Shown piece after piece: positions 14,493 to 23,395 of a stretch of DNA of 37,138 bases (position 1 is its first letter; every line of letters starts with the position of its first letter). Both the position numbers and the translations under genes were made by a program. The DNA is from Hyphomicrobiales bacterium. Lineage in GTDB: Bacteria > Pseudomonadota > Alphaproteobacteria > Rhizobiales > Xanthobacteraceae. Below the pieces are notes generated by a model. That model was not told the DNA's origin, searched no databases, and saw nothing but the letters and a program-made list of their open reading frames with translations. The stretch lies in the NCBI GenBank assembly GCA_018335895.1, contig JAGXQU010000060.1:1-37138 (forward strand), given 5' to 3'.

Positions 14493-15206
14493 TCAATATC
14501 CGAGATATGCGCGCCGGATGTTCTCATCCTGGCTGAGTTCTTTGGCGGGACCCGACATCACGACCCGGCCGGTTTCCAAAAGATAGGCGTGGTCGGCGAG
14601 TTCGAGCGCGAGCGAAGCGTTCTGCTCGACCAGGAACATCGAGACCTTCTCTTTCTGGTTGAGCCGCCGGAGGATGCCGAACATCTCCTGCACGATCAGC
14701 GGCGCGAGCCCGAACGACGGTTCGTCGAGGAGCATCACCTTCGGCCGCAACATCAGCGCGCGTCCGATCGCGAGCATCTGCTGCTCGCCGCCGGAAAGCG
14801 TGCCGGCCTGCTGACGAAAGCGCTCTTTGAGCCGTGGGAAGTAAGTGAAGACGAGATCAATGTCGGCCGCGATCTGCCCTGCCGGCTGGGTGATGCCGCC
14901 GAGTTGCAGGTTCTCCTCGACCGTCTGCCGGACGAAAGTGCCGCGGCCTTCGGGCACATGCGCGACACCAAGGCGAACGATATCCGCCGTCTCCTTGTTC
15001 GAGATCAGCTTGCCGTCGAAGCGGATTTCGCCGGCGGTTTTCACCATGCCGGAGAGAGCGCGCAGCGTGGTTGTTTTGCCCGCACCATTCGCGCCGAGCA
15101 ACGTGGTGATGCCGCCGGCATGCATGTCGAAATCGATATCGTAAAGTATCTGCGTCGGACCATAAAAGGCGCGGAGATTCTTCGCGGAAAGAAGCGGAGT
15201 GCTCAT
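14493..15206 (-). CDS. livF: Liv-type ABC transporter ATPase LivF
   Basis: One of the two ATPases that drive the transporter, 237 residues. It has Walker A GANGAGKTT, signature LSGGEQQMLAIGRALM, Walker B VMLLDEPSFGLAP and the switch H-loop replaced in the usual LivF way (FLVEQNASLAL). The open frame extends much further upstream, but the ATG at 15206 (MSTPLLSAKNLRAFYG) is the real start: it matches the family N-terminus and overlaps the livG stop in an ATGA junction, so translation is coupled. A 9-base gap leads to livH. Confidence 0.93.
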   Translation of the reverse strand: MSTPLLSAKNLRAFYGPTQILYDIDFDMHAGGITTLLGANGAGKTTTLRALSGMVKTAGEIRFDGKLISNKETADIVRLGVAHVPEGRGTFVRQTVEENLQLGGITQPAGQIAADIDLVFTYFPRLKERFRQQAGTLSGGEQQMLAIGRALMLRPKVMLLDEPSFGLAPLIVQEMFGILRRLNQKEKVSMFLVEQNASLALELADHAYLLETGRVVMSGPAKELSQDENIRRAYLGY

Positions 15207-16033
15207 TTCTTGCCGCTCCCGAGATAGGCGCGGATCACTTCCGGATCCTGCTGCACTTGTGCCGGGGTTCCTTCGGCGATCTTTTTTCCGAAATCGAGCG
15301 CGACCACCTTGTCGGAGATCGACATCACGAGGCTCATGTGATGCTCGACCAGGAGCACGGTAACGCCGCGTTCGTCCCTGATCTGCTTGATGAGATCGCC
15401 GAGTTCGCCGACCTCGTGATGCGTGAGCCCCGCGGCCGGCTCGTCCAAAAGGAGAAGCGTCGGCTTCGCGGCAAGGGCGCGCGCGAGTTCCACGCGCTTC
15501 TGCGTGCCGATCGGAAGACCGGAAACGAGCGTGTCCGCAACTTTCCGCAGTTCCAGATAGTCGATGATCGCGCGCGCCTGCGCGTCGATCTCGCGCTCCT
15601 GCCGCCTTACCCACGGCAGGCGGAAAGAATCGCTGAAATAGTCGCTCTTCGTGACCGGATGAAAGCCGACCTTGACGTTTTCGAGAACGGACATGTTCTT
15701 GAACAGTGCAAGATTCTGGAAGGTCCGCGCGATCCCGAGGCTCGCGATCTGATGCGGCGCAAGCTTCAGGATGGATTTCCCGTCGAAGGCAATCTCGCCG
15801 CTATTCGGCGTGTAGAGCCGGCTCAGGCAATTGAACATCGTGGTCTTGCCGGCGCCGTTCGGCCCGATCAGCCCGAGGATCGTACCCTCGCGCTGATCGA
15901 AAGATATTCCGTCGAGTGCAACGATGCCGCCGAAGCGGACACCGACGTTCTCCACCGACAGGAGCGGCCGTGACGATGCCGATGCCCGCGCACTTCCCCG
16001 CGCCGGATTCCCGGCTACACGCATATCCATCAT
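15203..16033 (-). CDS. livG: Liv-type ABC transporter ATPase LivG
   Basis: The second ATPase, up to 276 residues. It has Walker A GPNGAGKTT, the IARTFQNLALFKNMSVLENV block, and a LivG-type signature region that reads SGLPIGTQKRVELARAL instead of LSGGQ. Walker B is LLLLDEPAAGL, and the H-loop is LLVEHHMSLVMSISDKVVALDFGK. The first 25 residues (Arg/Ser/Ala-rich) precede the family start near LLSVENV, so the N-terminus is longer than usual. Three Met codons (16033, 16030, 16024) cluster there and none has a clear ribosome site. The first two ATGs sit in one arm of a 9-base-pair inverted repeat (16028-16053). It may be read through from iclR, 83 bases upstream. Confidence 0.9.
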   Translation of the reverse strand: MMDMRVAGNPARGSARASASSRPLLSVENVGVRFGGIVALDGISFDQREGTILGLIGPNGAGKTTMFNCLSRLYTPNSGEIAFDGKSILKLAPHQIASLGIARTFQNLALFKNMSVLENVKVGFHPVTKSDYFSDSFRLPWVRRQEREIDAQARAIIDYLELRKVADTLVSGLPIGTQKRVELARALAAKPTLLLLDEPAAGLTHHEVGELGDLIKQIRDERGVTVLLVEHHMSLVMSISDKVVALDFGKKIAEGTPAQVQQDPEVIRAYLGSGKK

Positions 16034-16053
16034 CGCGCGCTAAAGCGATGATG
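16028..16053 (-). promoter_or_regulatory. Inverted repeat covering the livG initiation codons
   Basis: CATCATCGC (16028-16036) and GCGATGATG (16045-16053) are perfect reverse complements around an 8-base spacer. On the minus-strand transcript the 3' arm contains the first two ATG codons of livG, so the hairpin could limit initiation there. It could also be an operator for the liv genes. The repeat is seen; the role is inferred. Confidence 0.4.
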
Positions 16054-16116
16054 CAGTCTTCCCTTACTGCTCACGAGCCTTCCCCTGCTTGTGTCTTGTG
16101 TTCGGCGTTTCTTCCC

Positions 16117-16941
16117 TCAACCGCCGCCTATCGCGGCTTCTATGTTCTTTGCGAGATTGACGAGACGCGGCCCGACTTCCCCTTCGAGCTTCTCCCGCGA
16201 TGTCTGGTACACGTTGGCGCCGCAGTTGAATGCGTAGACGCCGGAATCGTCCGGCGGGATCAGCGGCACGCCGACGGCGTAAACGTCCTTTTCCCATTCT
16301 CCGAACGAAGTGGTGAAGCCGCGTTCGGCAAGATCGCGGATCGCTTTTTCGATACCCGCCTTCACCTGCGCCCAGTTTTCGGCGGCATGGCGCTTGATGT
16401 GGCCCATGAGCCAGTCGCGCTCATCTTCCGGCAAGGCGGCGACAAGCGCGCGGCCCATGGCCGTAGTCCCGATCGGAATGCGCGAGCCGAGATTGAGGCG
16501 CAGCAGGCCGTCCGACTTCGAGCGGCAATGTTCGATGTAAATCAGGTGCATGCGGTCGCGGCTGCCGAGCGCCACCGAAGCGCCGGCATAGTTCGCGAAT
16601 TCCTGCATCTGCTTGCGTGCGACCTGGCGGATACGAAGGTTCGCAAGCGTCGAGTAGCCGATCGAAAGCGCTGCCGGCGCGAGCGAGTATTTTCCAAGCC
16701 GCTCGACATGCGTGAGATAGCCGAGCTTGGTGAGCGTGTAGGTCAGCCGCGAGATCGTGGTCTTCGGCAGGCCGGTGCGCTCGGCAATTTCATTGTTGCC
16801 GAGCAGCCATTCGCCCGGCGTGAAGGCGCGCAACACGTCGAGGCCGCGCGCAAGCGCCACCACGAACTTGCGATCGTTGCCATCGTCGAGTTCGGAGAAC
16901 TGACTGTCAGTGCGTTTCGACGCTGCACTCGGACTATGCAC
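16117..16941 (-). CDS. IclR-family transcriptional regulator
   Basis: A 274-residue DNA-binding regulator. The N-terminal winged helix-turn-helix is at about residues 25-90 (ALARGLDVLRAF, NNEIAERTGLPKTTISRLTYTL, YLTHVERLGKYSLAPA). The C-terminal IclR effector domain includes GASVALGSRDRMHLIYIEH, IPIGTTAMGRALVAAL, GFTTSFGEWEKDVYAVGVPL and a closing NLAKNIEAAI. I prefer the GTG at 16941 because AGGGG lies 8 bases before it; a TTG at 16947 is almost on top of that site. It is divergent from the pim-like operon and upstream of livG on the same strand. It most likely controls both in response to a pathway acid or CoA ester. A palindrome of the IclR-operator type lies in the divergent gap. Confidence 0.9.
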   Translation of the reverse strand: MHSPSAASKRTDSQFSELDDGNDRKFVVALARGLDVLRAFTPGEWLLGNNEIAERTGLPKTTISRLTYTLTKLGYLTHVERLGKYSLAPAALSIGYSTLANLRIRQVARKQMQEFANYAGASVALGSRDRMHLIYIEHCRSKSDGLLRLNLGSRIPIGTTAMGRALVAALPEDERDWLMGHIKRHAAENWAQVKAGIEKAIRDLAERGFTTSFGEWEKDVYAVGVPLIPPDDSGVYAFNCGANVYQTSREKLEGEVGPRLVNLAKNIEAAIGGG

Positions 16942-17027
16942 TTCCAAAGCCCCTGTTCTTTCCGGGCGGACTGATTGACTTCAATCGCACCACTTTCTAG
17001 CTTTCGGGTCAAGAATGCAGAACGATG

Positions 17028-17042
17028 TTCCGCGTAGCGGAA
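17028..17042. promoter_or_regulatory. Candidate IclR-type operator TTCCGC-GTA-GCGGAA
   Basis: TTCCGC (17028-17033) and GCGGAA (17037-17042) are perfect reverse complements with a three-base centre. Short palindromes of this TTCCGC-N3-GCGGAA form are common IclR-family operators. It lies in the 205-base gap between the divergent iclR and pimF-like genes, 87 bases from the first start and 104 from the second. Binding by this IclR protein is inferred. Confidence 0.6.
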
Positions 17043-17146
17043 ATGCCCTCTGGGCGCTGCAACAGTGTCTTGAGTAGGAACGGCTCGCCGCGCGGCAAAA
17101 ATCCGCTACGCTTGCGGGCAAGAGGAAGCGCCAAGGAAAATATAAA

Positions 17147-19249
17147 GTGAGTGATCCAGTCACGCTGCGCCGCGAAGGCGTAATCGCCGTTATCACCGTT
17201 GACAACCCGCCCGTGAACGCGCTGAAGCACGCAGTACGTGCGGGCTTGCAGAAATATTTCAAAGAAGCCGATGCCGATGCCGGCGTGCAAGCGATCGTAC
17301 TCACCTGCGCGGGCCGTACCTTCATCGCCGGCGCCGACATTACCGAATTCGGCAAACCGCCGATGGCTCCGAGCCTGATCGAGGCGATCACGGACATCGA
17401 CAACGTGTCGAAGCCGACGGTCGCCGCGATCCACGGCACAGCACTCGGCGGCGGTCTCGAAGTCGCGCTCGGCTGCAATTATCGCGTGGCCAGCAAAGAC
17501 GCGAAGCTGGGCCTGCCGGAAATCAAGCTCGGCCTCATTCCCGGCGCGGGCGGCACGCAGCGGCTTCCGCGGCTGATCGGTATCGACAAGGCGTTGCCGA
17601 TCATTCTTTCAGGCAATCCGATTCCGGCTTCGCAAGCGCTGCAAGATGGTCTCGTAGATGAAATCGTGGAAGGCGATCTTCTCACCGGCGCGATTGCTTT
17701 TGCCAAACGGCTGGCCAGCGAGCAGCTCTCGCTGAAGCGCGCGAGCCGGATGGAAGACAAGCTTACCGAGTTTCGCAAGAACCCCGAGAAGTTCAACGAA
17801 CTTGCCGCGAAAGCGGTCGGCCGCAACAAGGGCCTGAAGGCGCCGATGGCGGCGGTCGAGGCCGTGAAGATGACGCTTTCCGTCCCGTTCGAGGAAGCGG
17901 TGAAGCGCGAACGCAACATGTTCATCGAACTCTTGATGACCGACGAATCGAAATCGCAGCGCCATGCCTTCTTCGCCGAACGCGAGGCGAGTAAGGTACT
18001 CGATATGCCGGCTGATACCAAGGCGCGCGAGGTCAAGCGCGCGGCTGTGATCGGCGGCGGCACCATGGGCGGCGGTATCGCCATGTGCTTCGCGAATGCC
18101 GGAATTCCGGTGACGTTGATCGAAACCACCGACGAATTCCTGAAGAACGGACTCGCGAAAATCCGCACCAACTACGAAAACACCGCGAAGCGTGGCGGCT
18201 TGTCCGAAGCCGACGTCGAGAAGCGCATGGCGCTGATTACCGGCGCGGTCGGCCTGGAAGCCGCGAAAGACGCGGACATGGTGATCGAGGCTGTGTTCGA
18301 AGAGATGGGTCTTAAGAAAGAAATCTTCGGCAAGCTCGACACCATCACAAAAAAGGGCGCGGTGCTCGCCACCAACACGTCTACGCTCGACGTGAACGAG
18401 ATCGGGAATTCTACCTCCCGTCCGCAGGATGTGATCGGGATGCACTTCTTCAGTCCCGCAAACATCATGAAGTTGCTCGAGATCGTTCGCGGCGAGAAGT
18501 CGGCGTTTGACGCGATCCAGACCGCGATCGCGATCGGCCGCAAGATCGCGAAAGTGCCGGTTGTGGTCGGCGTCTGTTATGGCTTTGTCGGCAATCGCAT
18601 GCTGCATCGCCGCGGCGTGCAGGCCGACCGCCTCGTGCTCGAGGGCGCGTTGCCGCAGGAGGTGGACGCGGCCACCACCGAATTCGGGTTCCCGATGGGT
18701 CCGTTCGCGATGGGCGATCTTGCCGGCATCGATGTCGGCTGGCGCATCCGCCGCGCGCGCGGCGAGCGCAACGAGGTCGCCGATACGCTCGCGGAGGCCG
18801 GACGCTTCGGCCAGAAGACCGGCAAGGGCTACTATATATATGAGAAGGGTTCGCGAACGCCGATCCCGGATCCGGAAGTCGAGAAGATCATTCTCGACGC
18901 CTCAGCCAAGAAGGGTATCAAGCGCCGCCCGATCTCGAAGCAGGAGATCATCGAGCGCACGATCTACCCAATGATCAACGAAGGCGCGCGCATCCTCGAG
19001 GAAGGCATCGCGTCGCGTCCCGGCGATATCGACGTGATCTGGCTCTATGGCTACGGCTGGCCAGTGTGGCGCGGCGGCCCGATGCATTATGCGGACACAG
19101 TCGGCCTGAAGCACGTGCGCGACCGCCTCGCCCATTACGCAAAAGAGTCGGGCGACAAGACCTTGGAGCCCGCAAAGCTCCTCGACCGTCTGGCAAACGA
19201 AGGCAAGACTTTCGCGTCTCTCGCCAATGAGATGAAGAAAGCGTCATGA
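17147..19249 (+). CDS. pimF: PimF-like enoyl-CoA hydratase / 3-hydroxyacyl-CoA dehydrogenase fusion
   Basis: A bifunctional beta-oxidation enzyme of 700 residues: hydration of 2-enoyl-CoA and NAD-dependent oxidation of the 3-hydroxyacyl-CoA. The N-terminal crotonase domain (1-190) has AGADI (61-65) and both catalytic glutamates, E105 in ALGGGLEVALG and E125 in GLPEIKLG. The NAD-binding domain starts near 298 (AAVIGGGTMGGGIAM); TNTSTL at 409-414 and HFFSPANIMKLLEIV with H433 follow. Two C-terminal dehydrogenase helical domains end with FGQKTGKGYYIYE and GYGWPVWRGGPM. The start is a GTG with AAGGAA 8 bases upstream. It is the first gene of a six-gene unit and overlaps the ligase gene in an ATGA junction. 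Gene order matches Rhodopseudomonas pimFABCD, which degrades pimelate and related dicarboxylates; true substrate chain length is unknown. Confidence 0.9.
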   Translation: MSDPVTLRREGVIAVITVDNPPVNALKHAVRAGLQKYFKEADADAGVQAIVLTCAGRTFIAGADITEFGKPPMAPSLIEAITDIDNVSKPTVAAIHGTALGGGLEVALGCNYRVASKDAKLGLPEIKLGLIPGAGGTQRLPRLIGIDKALPIILSGNPIPASQALQDGLVDEIVEGDLLTGAIAFAKRLASEQLSLKRASRMEDKLTEFRKNPEKFNELAAKAVGRNKGLKAPMAAVEAVKMTLSVPFEEAVKRERNMFIELLMTDESKSQRHAFFAEREASKVLDMPADTKAREVKRAAVIGGGTMGGGIAMCFANAGIPVTLIETTDEFLKNGLAKIRTNYENTAKRGGLSEADVEKRMALITGAVGLEAAKDADMVIEAVFEEMGLKKEIFGKLDTITKKGAVLATNTSTLDVNEIGNSTSRPQDVIGMHFFSPANIMKLLEIVRGEKSAFDAIQTAIAIGRKIAKVPVVVGVCYGFVGNRMLHRRGVQADRLVLEGALPQEVDAATTEFGFPMGPFAMGDLAGIDVGWRIRRARGERNEVADTLAEAGRFGQKTGKGYYIYEKGSRTPIPDPEVEKIILDASAKKGIKRRPISKQEIIERTIYPMINEGARILEEGIASRPGDIDVIWLYGYGWPVWRGGPMHYADTVGLKHVRDRLAHYAKESGDKTLEPAKLLDRLANEGKTFASLANEMKKAS

Positions 19250-20958
19250 CCTATAGCCGGCCTTATCCTTGGGAAAAGTCGTATCCCGCGGGCGTTGATC
19301 CGGCGGCGCCGATCCGTGCGGGCACGGTGAACGAACTCTTCGATCGCGCCGTCGCGGCCTACCCGGACAACTACGCGCTCGAATACCGCGACCGGCGGAC
19401 AACATATAAGGAGTTGAGCGATCTGGTTTCCCGTGCCGCCGCGGGGCTTGTCTCGCTCGGCGTGAAGCCGGGAACCGCAGTCGGACTTTATCTCCCGAAT
19501 ACGCCGGTGCATCCGGTGATGTTCTTCGCAGTGCTGAAGGCGGGCGGACGCGTCGTTCACATGTCGCCGCTCGACGCCGAACGCGAACTTGCGCACAAGC
19601 TGAAAGATTCCGGCGCGCGCATCATGGTGACCACGAATTTTCCGGGCATGGTCACCCGCGCGTTGAAGCTCGACGCCGAGGGCCTGCTCGATCACCTGAT
19701 CATCGGTGACGATGCCGAGTTCGGCCCCGCGCCGATCCAGTACGACCCGATCCCGGCGAACGGCCGCACGATTACGCTGAAGAACCTGCTGTCGCTGGCC
19801 TCGCCTCCGGCGACGTGGCCCGAGGTGAAAGAAAGCGACATCGCGCTCCTGCAATACACCGGCGGTACCACTGGCCTGCCGAAAGGCGCGATGCTCCTGC
19901 ACCGCAACCTCACCTCGACGAATTCGATCTACAAGAACTGGGCGTCCGCGCAACGCGAACTGAAGTCCGGCGAGAAGGTCATCGTCGTTCTTCCCCTCTT
20001 TCACATCTACGCGCTCAGTTCGGTGTTCCTGCGGGCGATCGATCAGGGCAACGAGTGCATGCTACGCCCGCGCTTCGACGTGGAAACCACGCTGCGAGAC
20101 ATCGAGGAAAAGAAGGCGAATTATTTTCCGGGTGTGCCGACCATGTGGATCGCGCTGGTCTCAGCGCCGGGGCTGGAGAAGCGCGACCTTTCTTCGCTCT
20201 CAATGTGCGCCTCCGGCGGCGCGCCGCTTCCCGTCGAAATCTTCGACCGTTTCAAAAAGATAACGGGAATCTCTCTTCGCGGCGGCTGGGGCATGACCGA
20301 AACGGCGCCGGCCGGCACCAACCAGCCTTATGACGGCGACACGCCGCCCGGCACGATTGGGCTTCCTTTGCCCGGACTTTATATGGATATCGTCGCGCTG
20401 GATGATCCTTCGCGCACTTTGCCGTTCGGCGAAACCGGAGAGATGCGGATCAAGGGCCCGAACGTATTCGCGGGCTACTGGAACAAGCCGGAAGAAACCA
20501 AAGCCGCCTTCGTCGATGACGGATATTTCCTCACCGGCGACATCGGCTACATGGACGAGAACGGCTGGCTCTATCTCGTGGACCGCAAGAAGGACATGAT
20601 CATATCAGGCGGCTTCAACGTTTATCCGAGCGTGATCGAGCACGCGCTGTTCGAGCATCCCGACATCGAAGGCGTAATCGTGATCGGCGTGCCGGACGAC
20701 TATCGCGGCGAGGCGGCCAAGGCTTTCATCAAGATGCGCAAGGGTGCGGCGCCGCTCACCCTTGAAGCCGTCAAGGAATTTCTCGCCGACAAGGTCGGCA
20801 AACACGAAATGCCCGCGGCCATCGAGCTTCGCGACGCGCTTCCGATGACTTCGGTCGGCAAGCTCTCCAAAAAAGAGCTGGTCGAGGAAGAGCGCCGCAA
20901 ATACCAGGCTTCGAAACAACAGAACACGCCTGCTTCCGCAGGCGCATCCAGACAGTGA
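19246..20958 (+). CDS. pimA: PimA-like acyl-CoA (dicarboxylate-CoA) ligase
   Basis: An adenylate-forming ligase of 570 residues that activates a fatty or dicarboxylic acid to its CoA thioester with ATP. The P-loop is [14 protein letters not shown] (204-217). A second core motif is [12 protein letters not shown] near 345. The hinge is [23 protein letters not shown], then [12 protein letters not shown], and the C-terminal lysine motif is [10 protein letters not shown]. Its ATG lies in the pimF stop (ATGA overlap), and it is 10 bases from the thiolase start chosen here. By sequence alone it is a long-chain FadD-like ligase; the PimA assignment rests on operon order. The acceptor may be a C6-C10 dicarboxylate or a fatty acid taken up by the neighbouring Liv transporter. 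Confidence 0.85.
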   Translation: MTYSRPYPWEKSYPAGVDPAAPIRAGTVNELFDRAVAAYPDNYALEYRDRRTTYKELSDLVSRAAAGLVSLGVKPGTAVGLYLPNTPVHPVMFFAVLKAGGRVVHMSPLDAERELAHKLKDSGARIMVTTNFPGMVTRALKLDAEGLLDHLIIGDDAEFGPAPIQYDPIPANGRTITLKNLLSLASPPATWPEVKESDIALLQYTGGTTGLPKGAMLLHRNLTSTNSIYKNWASAQRELKSGEKVIVVLPLFHIYALSSVFLRAIDQGNECMLRPRFDVETTLRDIEEKKANYFPGVPTMWIALVSAPGLEKRDLSSLSMCASGGAPLPVEIFDRFKKITGISLRGGWGMTETAPAGTNQPYDGDTPPGTIGLPLPGLYMDIVALDDPSRTLPFGETGEMRIKGPNVFAGYWNKPEETKAAFVDDGYFLTGDIGYMDENGWLYLVDRKKDMIISGGFNVYPSVIEHALFEHPDIEGVIVIGVPDDYRGEAAKAFIKMRKGAAPLTLEAVKEFLADKVGKHEMPAAIELRDALPMTSVGKLSKKELVEEERRKYQASKQQNTPASAGASRQ

Positions 20959-20968
20959 GGAAATGAAA

Positions 20969-22150
20969 ATGCGTGAGGCCGTTATCGTCTCTACCGCCCG
21001 CACCCCGATCGGCAAGGCCTATCGCGGCGCCTTCAACAACACCGAGGGGGCGACCCTCTACGGCCACGCCATCGAGCATGCCGTGAAGCGCGCGGGCATC
21101 GATGGTGCCGAAGTCGAGGATGTAGTGATGGGCACCGCGCTCCAGCAGGGCGCAACCGGCGGCAATATCGCGCGTAAGGCGCTCTTGCGCGCGGGTCTTC
21201 CGGTAACGGTCGCGGGCACCACGATCGACCGTCAGTGCGCCTCGGGCTTGCAGGCGATCGCTCTGGCCGCGCGTTCGGTGATCTTCGACGGCGTCGAAAT
21301 CGCGGTCGGCGGCGGCGGCGAATCGATCAGCCTCGTGCAGAACGAGCACATGAACATGTTCCATGCCGTCGATCCTGCGCTGAAGGAAATGAAGGGCGAC
21401 GTTTACATGCCGATGCTGGACACCGCTGAAGTGGTGTCCAAGCGCTACAACATTTCGCGCGAAGCGCAGGACGAATACTCGCTGGAGAGCCAGCGCCGCA
21501 CGGCCAGCGCGCAGCAAGGCGGCCGCTTCAAGGAAGAAATCGCGCCGATTTCCACCAAGATGGCGGTGATGGACAAGGCGACCAAGGAAGTCTCCTACAA
21601 GGACATCACGCTCTCGCAGGATGAAGGCCCGCGTCCGGAAACGACTGCGGAAGGTCTCGCATCGCTGAAGCCCGTGCGCGAAGGCGGCTCGATCACCGCC
21701 GGCAACGCGAGCCAGCTGTCCGACGGCGCGAGTGCCGCCGTCATCATGAGTGCAGAAACCGCTGCCAAGAAGGGCCTCAAGCCGATGGGCATTTTCCGCG
21801 GCTTCGTCGCGGCCGGTTGCGAGCCGGACGAAATGGGCATCGGCCCTGTGTTCGCGATCCCGCGCCTCTTGAAGCGTCATGGTCTCAAGATCGACGACAT
21901 CGACATCTGGGAACTGAACGAGGCCTTCGCGGTGCAGGTGATCTACTGCCGCGATAAGCTCGGCATCGATCCGGAAAAGCTCAACGTCTCGGGCGGCTCG
22001 ATCGCCGTCGGCCATCCGTACGGCATGACCGGCGCGCGTCTCGCGGGCCACGTGCTGATCGAAGGCAAGCGCCGCAAGGCGAAGTACGGTGTGGTCACGA
22101 TGTGCGTCGGCGGCGGCATGGGTGCCGCGGGCCTGTTCGAAATCAACTGA
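20969..22150 (+). CDS. pimB: PimB-like acetyl-CoA acyltransferase (thiolase)
   Basis: A 393-residue thiolase that cleaves 3-ketoacyl-CoA with CoA to release acetyl-CoA. The N-terminus is [17 protein letters not shown]; the nucleophile is C90 in DRQCASGLQ; the C-terminal catalytic pair is H349 in [17 protein letters not shown] and C379 in [11 protein letters not shown]. The NEAFAVQ block is present at 317-323. The histidine block has [10 protein letters not shown] rather than the AIALGHPLGA of FadA-type enzymes, a variant seen in dicarboxylate and steroid pathways. I chose the ATG at 20969 because GAGG lies 8 bases upstream; an ATG at 20963 is only 2 bases from it. It lies 12 bases before pimC. 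Confidence 0.9.
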   Translation: MREAVIVSTARTPIGKAYRGAFNNTEGATLYGHAIEHAVKRAGIDGAEVEDVVMGTALQQGATGGNIARKALLRAGLPVTVAGTTIDRQCASGLQAIALAARSVIFDGVEIAVGGGGESISLVQNEHMNMFHAVDPALKEMKGDVYMPMLDTAEVVSKRYNISREAQDEYSLESQRRTASAQQGGRFKEEIAPISTKMAVMDKATKEVSYKDITLSQDEGPRPETTAEGLASLKPVREGGSITAGNASQLSDGASAAVIMSAETAAKKGLKPMGIFRGFVAAGCEPDEMGIGPVFAIPRLLKRHGLKIDDIDIWELNEAFAVQVIYCRDKLGIDPEKLNVSGGSIAVGHPYGMTGARLAGHVLIEGKRRKAKYGVVTMCVGGGMGAAGLFEIN

Positions 22151-22162
22151 GCGGAGCGCGAG

Positions 22163-23365
22163 ATGGATCTGAATTTCACCAAGGAAGAGATCGCCTTCCG
22201 CGACGAAGTACGCGACTTCTTCAAGAAAAACGTTCCTGCCGGGACGAAGAAGAAACTGATCGAAGGCCGCAAGCTCGAGAAGTCCGACATCGTCGACTGG
22301 CAGCGCATTCTGAACAAGAAAAGCTGGGCGGTTTATCAGTGGCCGAAGCAATACGGCGGCACCGGCTGGACGCCGGTGCAGAAGTACATCTTCCTGGAGG
22401 AACTGCAGCGCGCGCCCGCGCCAGATCCGCTCCCGTTCGCGGTGAGCATGGTCGGGCCGGTGATCTACACCTTCGGCAGCGAAGAGCAGAAGAAACACTT
22501 CCTGCCCCGGATCGCGAACCTCGATGACTGGTGGTGCCAGGGCTTCTCCGAGCCGGGCGCCGGCTCCGATCTCGCCGGCCTCTCCACGAAGGCTGTCCGC
22601 GAGGGCGATCACTGGATCATCAACGGCCAGAAGACCTGGACCACGCTCGCGCAATATGCCGACTGGATTTTCGTGCTCGCACGCACCGACCCGAAAGCGA
22701 AGAAGCAGGAAGGCATTTCCTTCATTCTTTGCGACATGAAAACGCCGGGCATCACCGTCCGCCCGATCCAATTGATCGACGGCGGCAAGGAAGTGAACGA
22801 GGTTTTCTTCGATAACGTGAAGGTGCCTTACGAGAATCTCGTCGGTCAGGAGAACCGCGGCTGGGATTACGCGAAATTCCTGCTCGGAAACGAGCGGACG
22901 GGTATCGCCCGCGTCGGCATCTCGAAGGAGCGCATCCGCCGCCTGAAGGAACTTGCCTCGCTGGAAGTTTCCGGCGGCAAACCGATGATGGATGACCCGC
23001 GCTTCCGCGCGAAGATTTCTGCGGTCGAGGTCGAACTGAAAGCGCTCGAGATGACGCAGATGCGCGTCGTCGCAGCCGAAGGTAAGCGCCGCGACAACAA
23101 GCCGGATCCGGCGTCTTCAATTTTGAAAATCAAAGGCTCGGAGATCCAGCAGAACATCACGGATCTCCTCGTCGAAGTGGTGGGTCCCTTCGCCCTGCCC
23201 TATGCGGACGAAGACGACGTCGCCGGGTCGAACGAACTGCCTGTCGCGCCCGATTACGCGGGTCCACTGGCACCGATCTATTTCAACTACCGCAAGGTCT
23301 CGATCTACGGCGGATCGAACGAAATTCAGAAGAACATCATCGCGAAAGCGATCCTCGGCCTCTAA
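22163..23365 (+). CDS. pimC: PimC-like pimeloyl-CoA dehydrogenase, large subunit
   Basis: An FAD acyl-CoA dehydrogenase of 400 residues that introduces the 2,3 double bond into the acyl-CoA. The N-terminal helix domain begins MDLNFTKEEIAFRDEVRDFF. The FAD/substrate block is WWCQGFSEPGAGSDLAGL (near 115-132) with WIINGQKTWTT. The C-terminal helical domain has LLGNERTGIARVG and ends IYGGSNEIQKNI. The residue that is the catalytic glutamate in medium-chain enzymes (YEG motif) is Gly here (YGG), so the base must come from elsewhere. It is followed after 30 bases by pimD; the two normally act as a heteromer. The N-terminal sequence is a good match to proteins named pimeloyl-CoA dehydrogenase large subunit. 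Confidence 0.9.
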   Translation: MDLNFTKEEIAFRDEVRDFFKKNVPAGTKKKLIEGRKLEKSDIVDWQRILNKKSWAVYQWPKQYGGTGWTPVQKYIFLEELQRAPAPDPLPFAVSMVGPVIYTFGSEEQKKHFLPRIANLDDWWCQGFSEPGAGSDLAGLSTKAVREGDHWIINGQKTWTTLAQYADWIFVLARTDPKAKKQEGISFILCDMKTPGITVRPIQLIDGGKEVNEVFFDNVKVPYENLVGQENRGWDYAKFLLGNERTGIARVGISKERIRRLKELASLEVSGGKPMMDDPRFRAKISAVEVELKALEMTQMRVVAAEGKRRDNKPDPASSILKIKGSEIQQNITDLLVEVVGPFALPYADEDDVAGSNELPVAPDYAGPLAPIYFNYRKVSIYGGSNEIQKNIIAKAILGL

Positions 23366-23395
23366 GGCCGGGGCGGGGGAAAGAAAGACAAGCGT

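Noticed and set aside
15207-15614. N-terminal extension of livF of the first operon
   Set aside because: The added 136 residues are the frame-shifted shadow of livG; the family start is at 15206 with an ATGA overlap.
18570-18840. Possible frameshift in the dehydrogenase part of the PimF-like protein
   Set aside because: The translation keeps the family order (VGNRML, LVLEGALP, FGFPMGPFAMGDLAG, GQKTGKGYY) without a break, so the frame is intact.
18830-18842. TATATATA run resembling a promoter -10
   Set aside because: It encodes conserved Tyr-Tyr-Ile-Tyr of the dehydrogenase and lies inside an operon gene.
20771-22771. 666-codon open frame antisense to the thiolase and dehydrogenase genes
   Set aside because: Crosses gene boundaries of a well-supported operon and has no recognisable motif.
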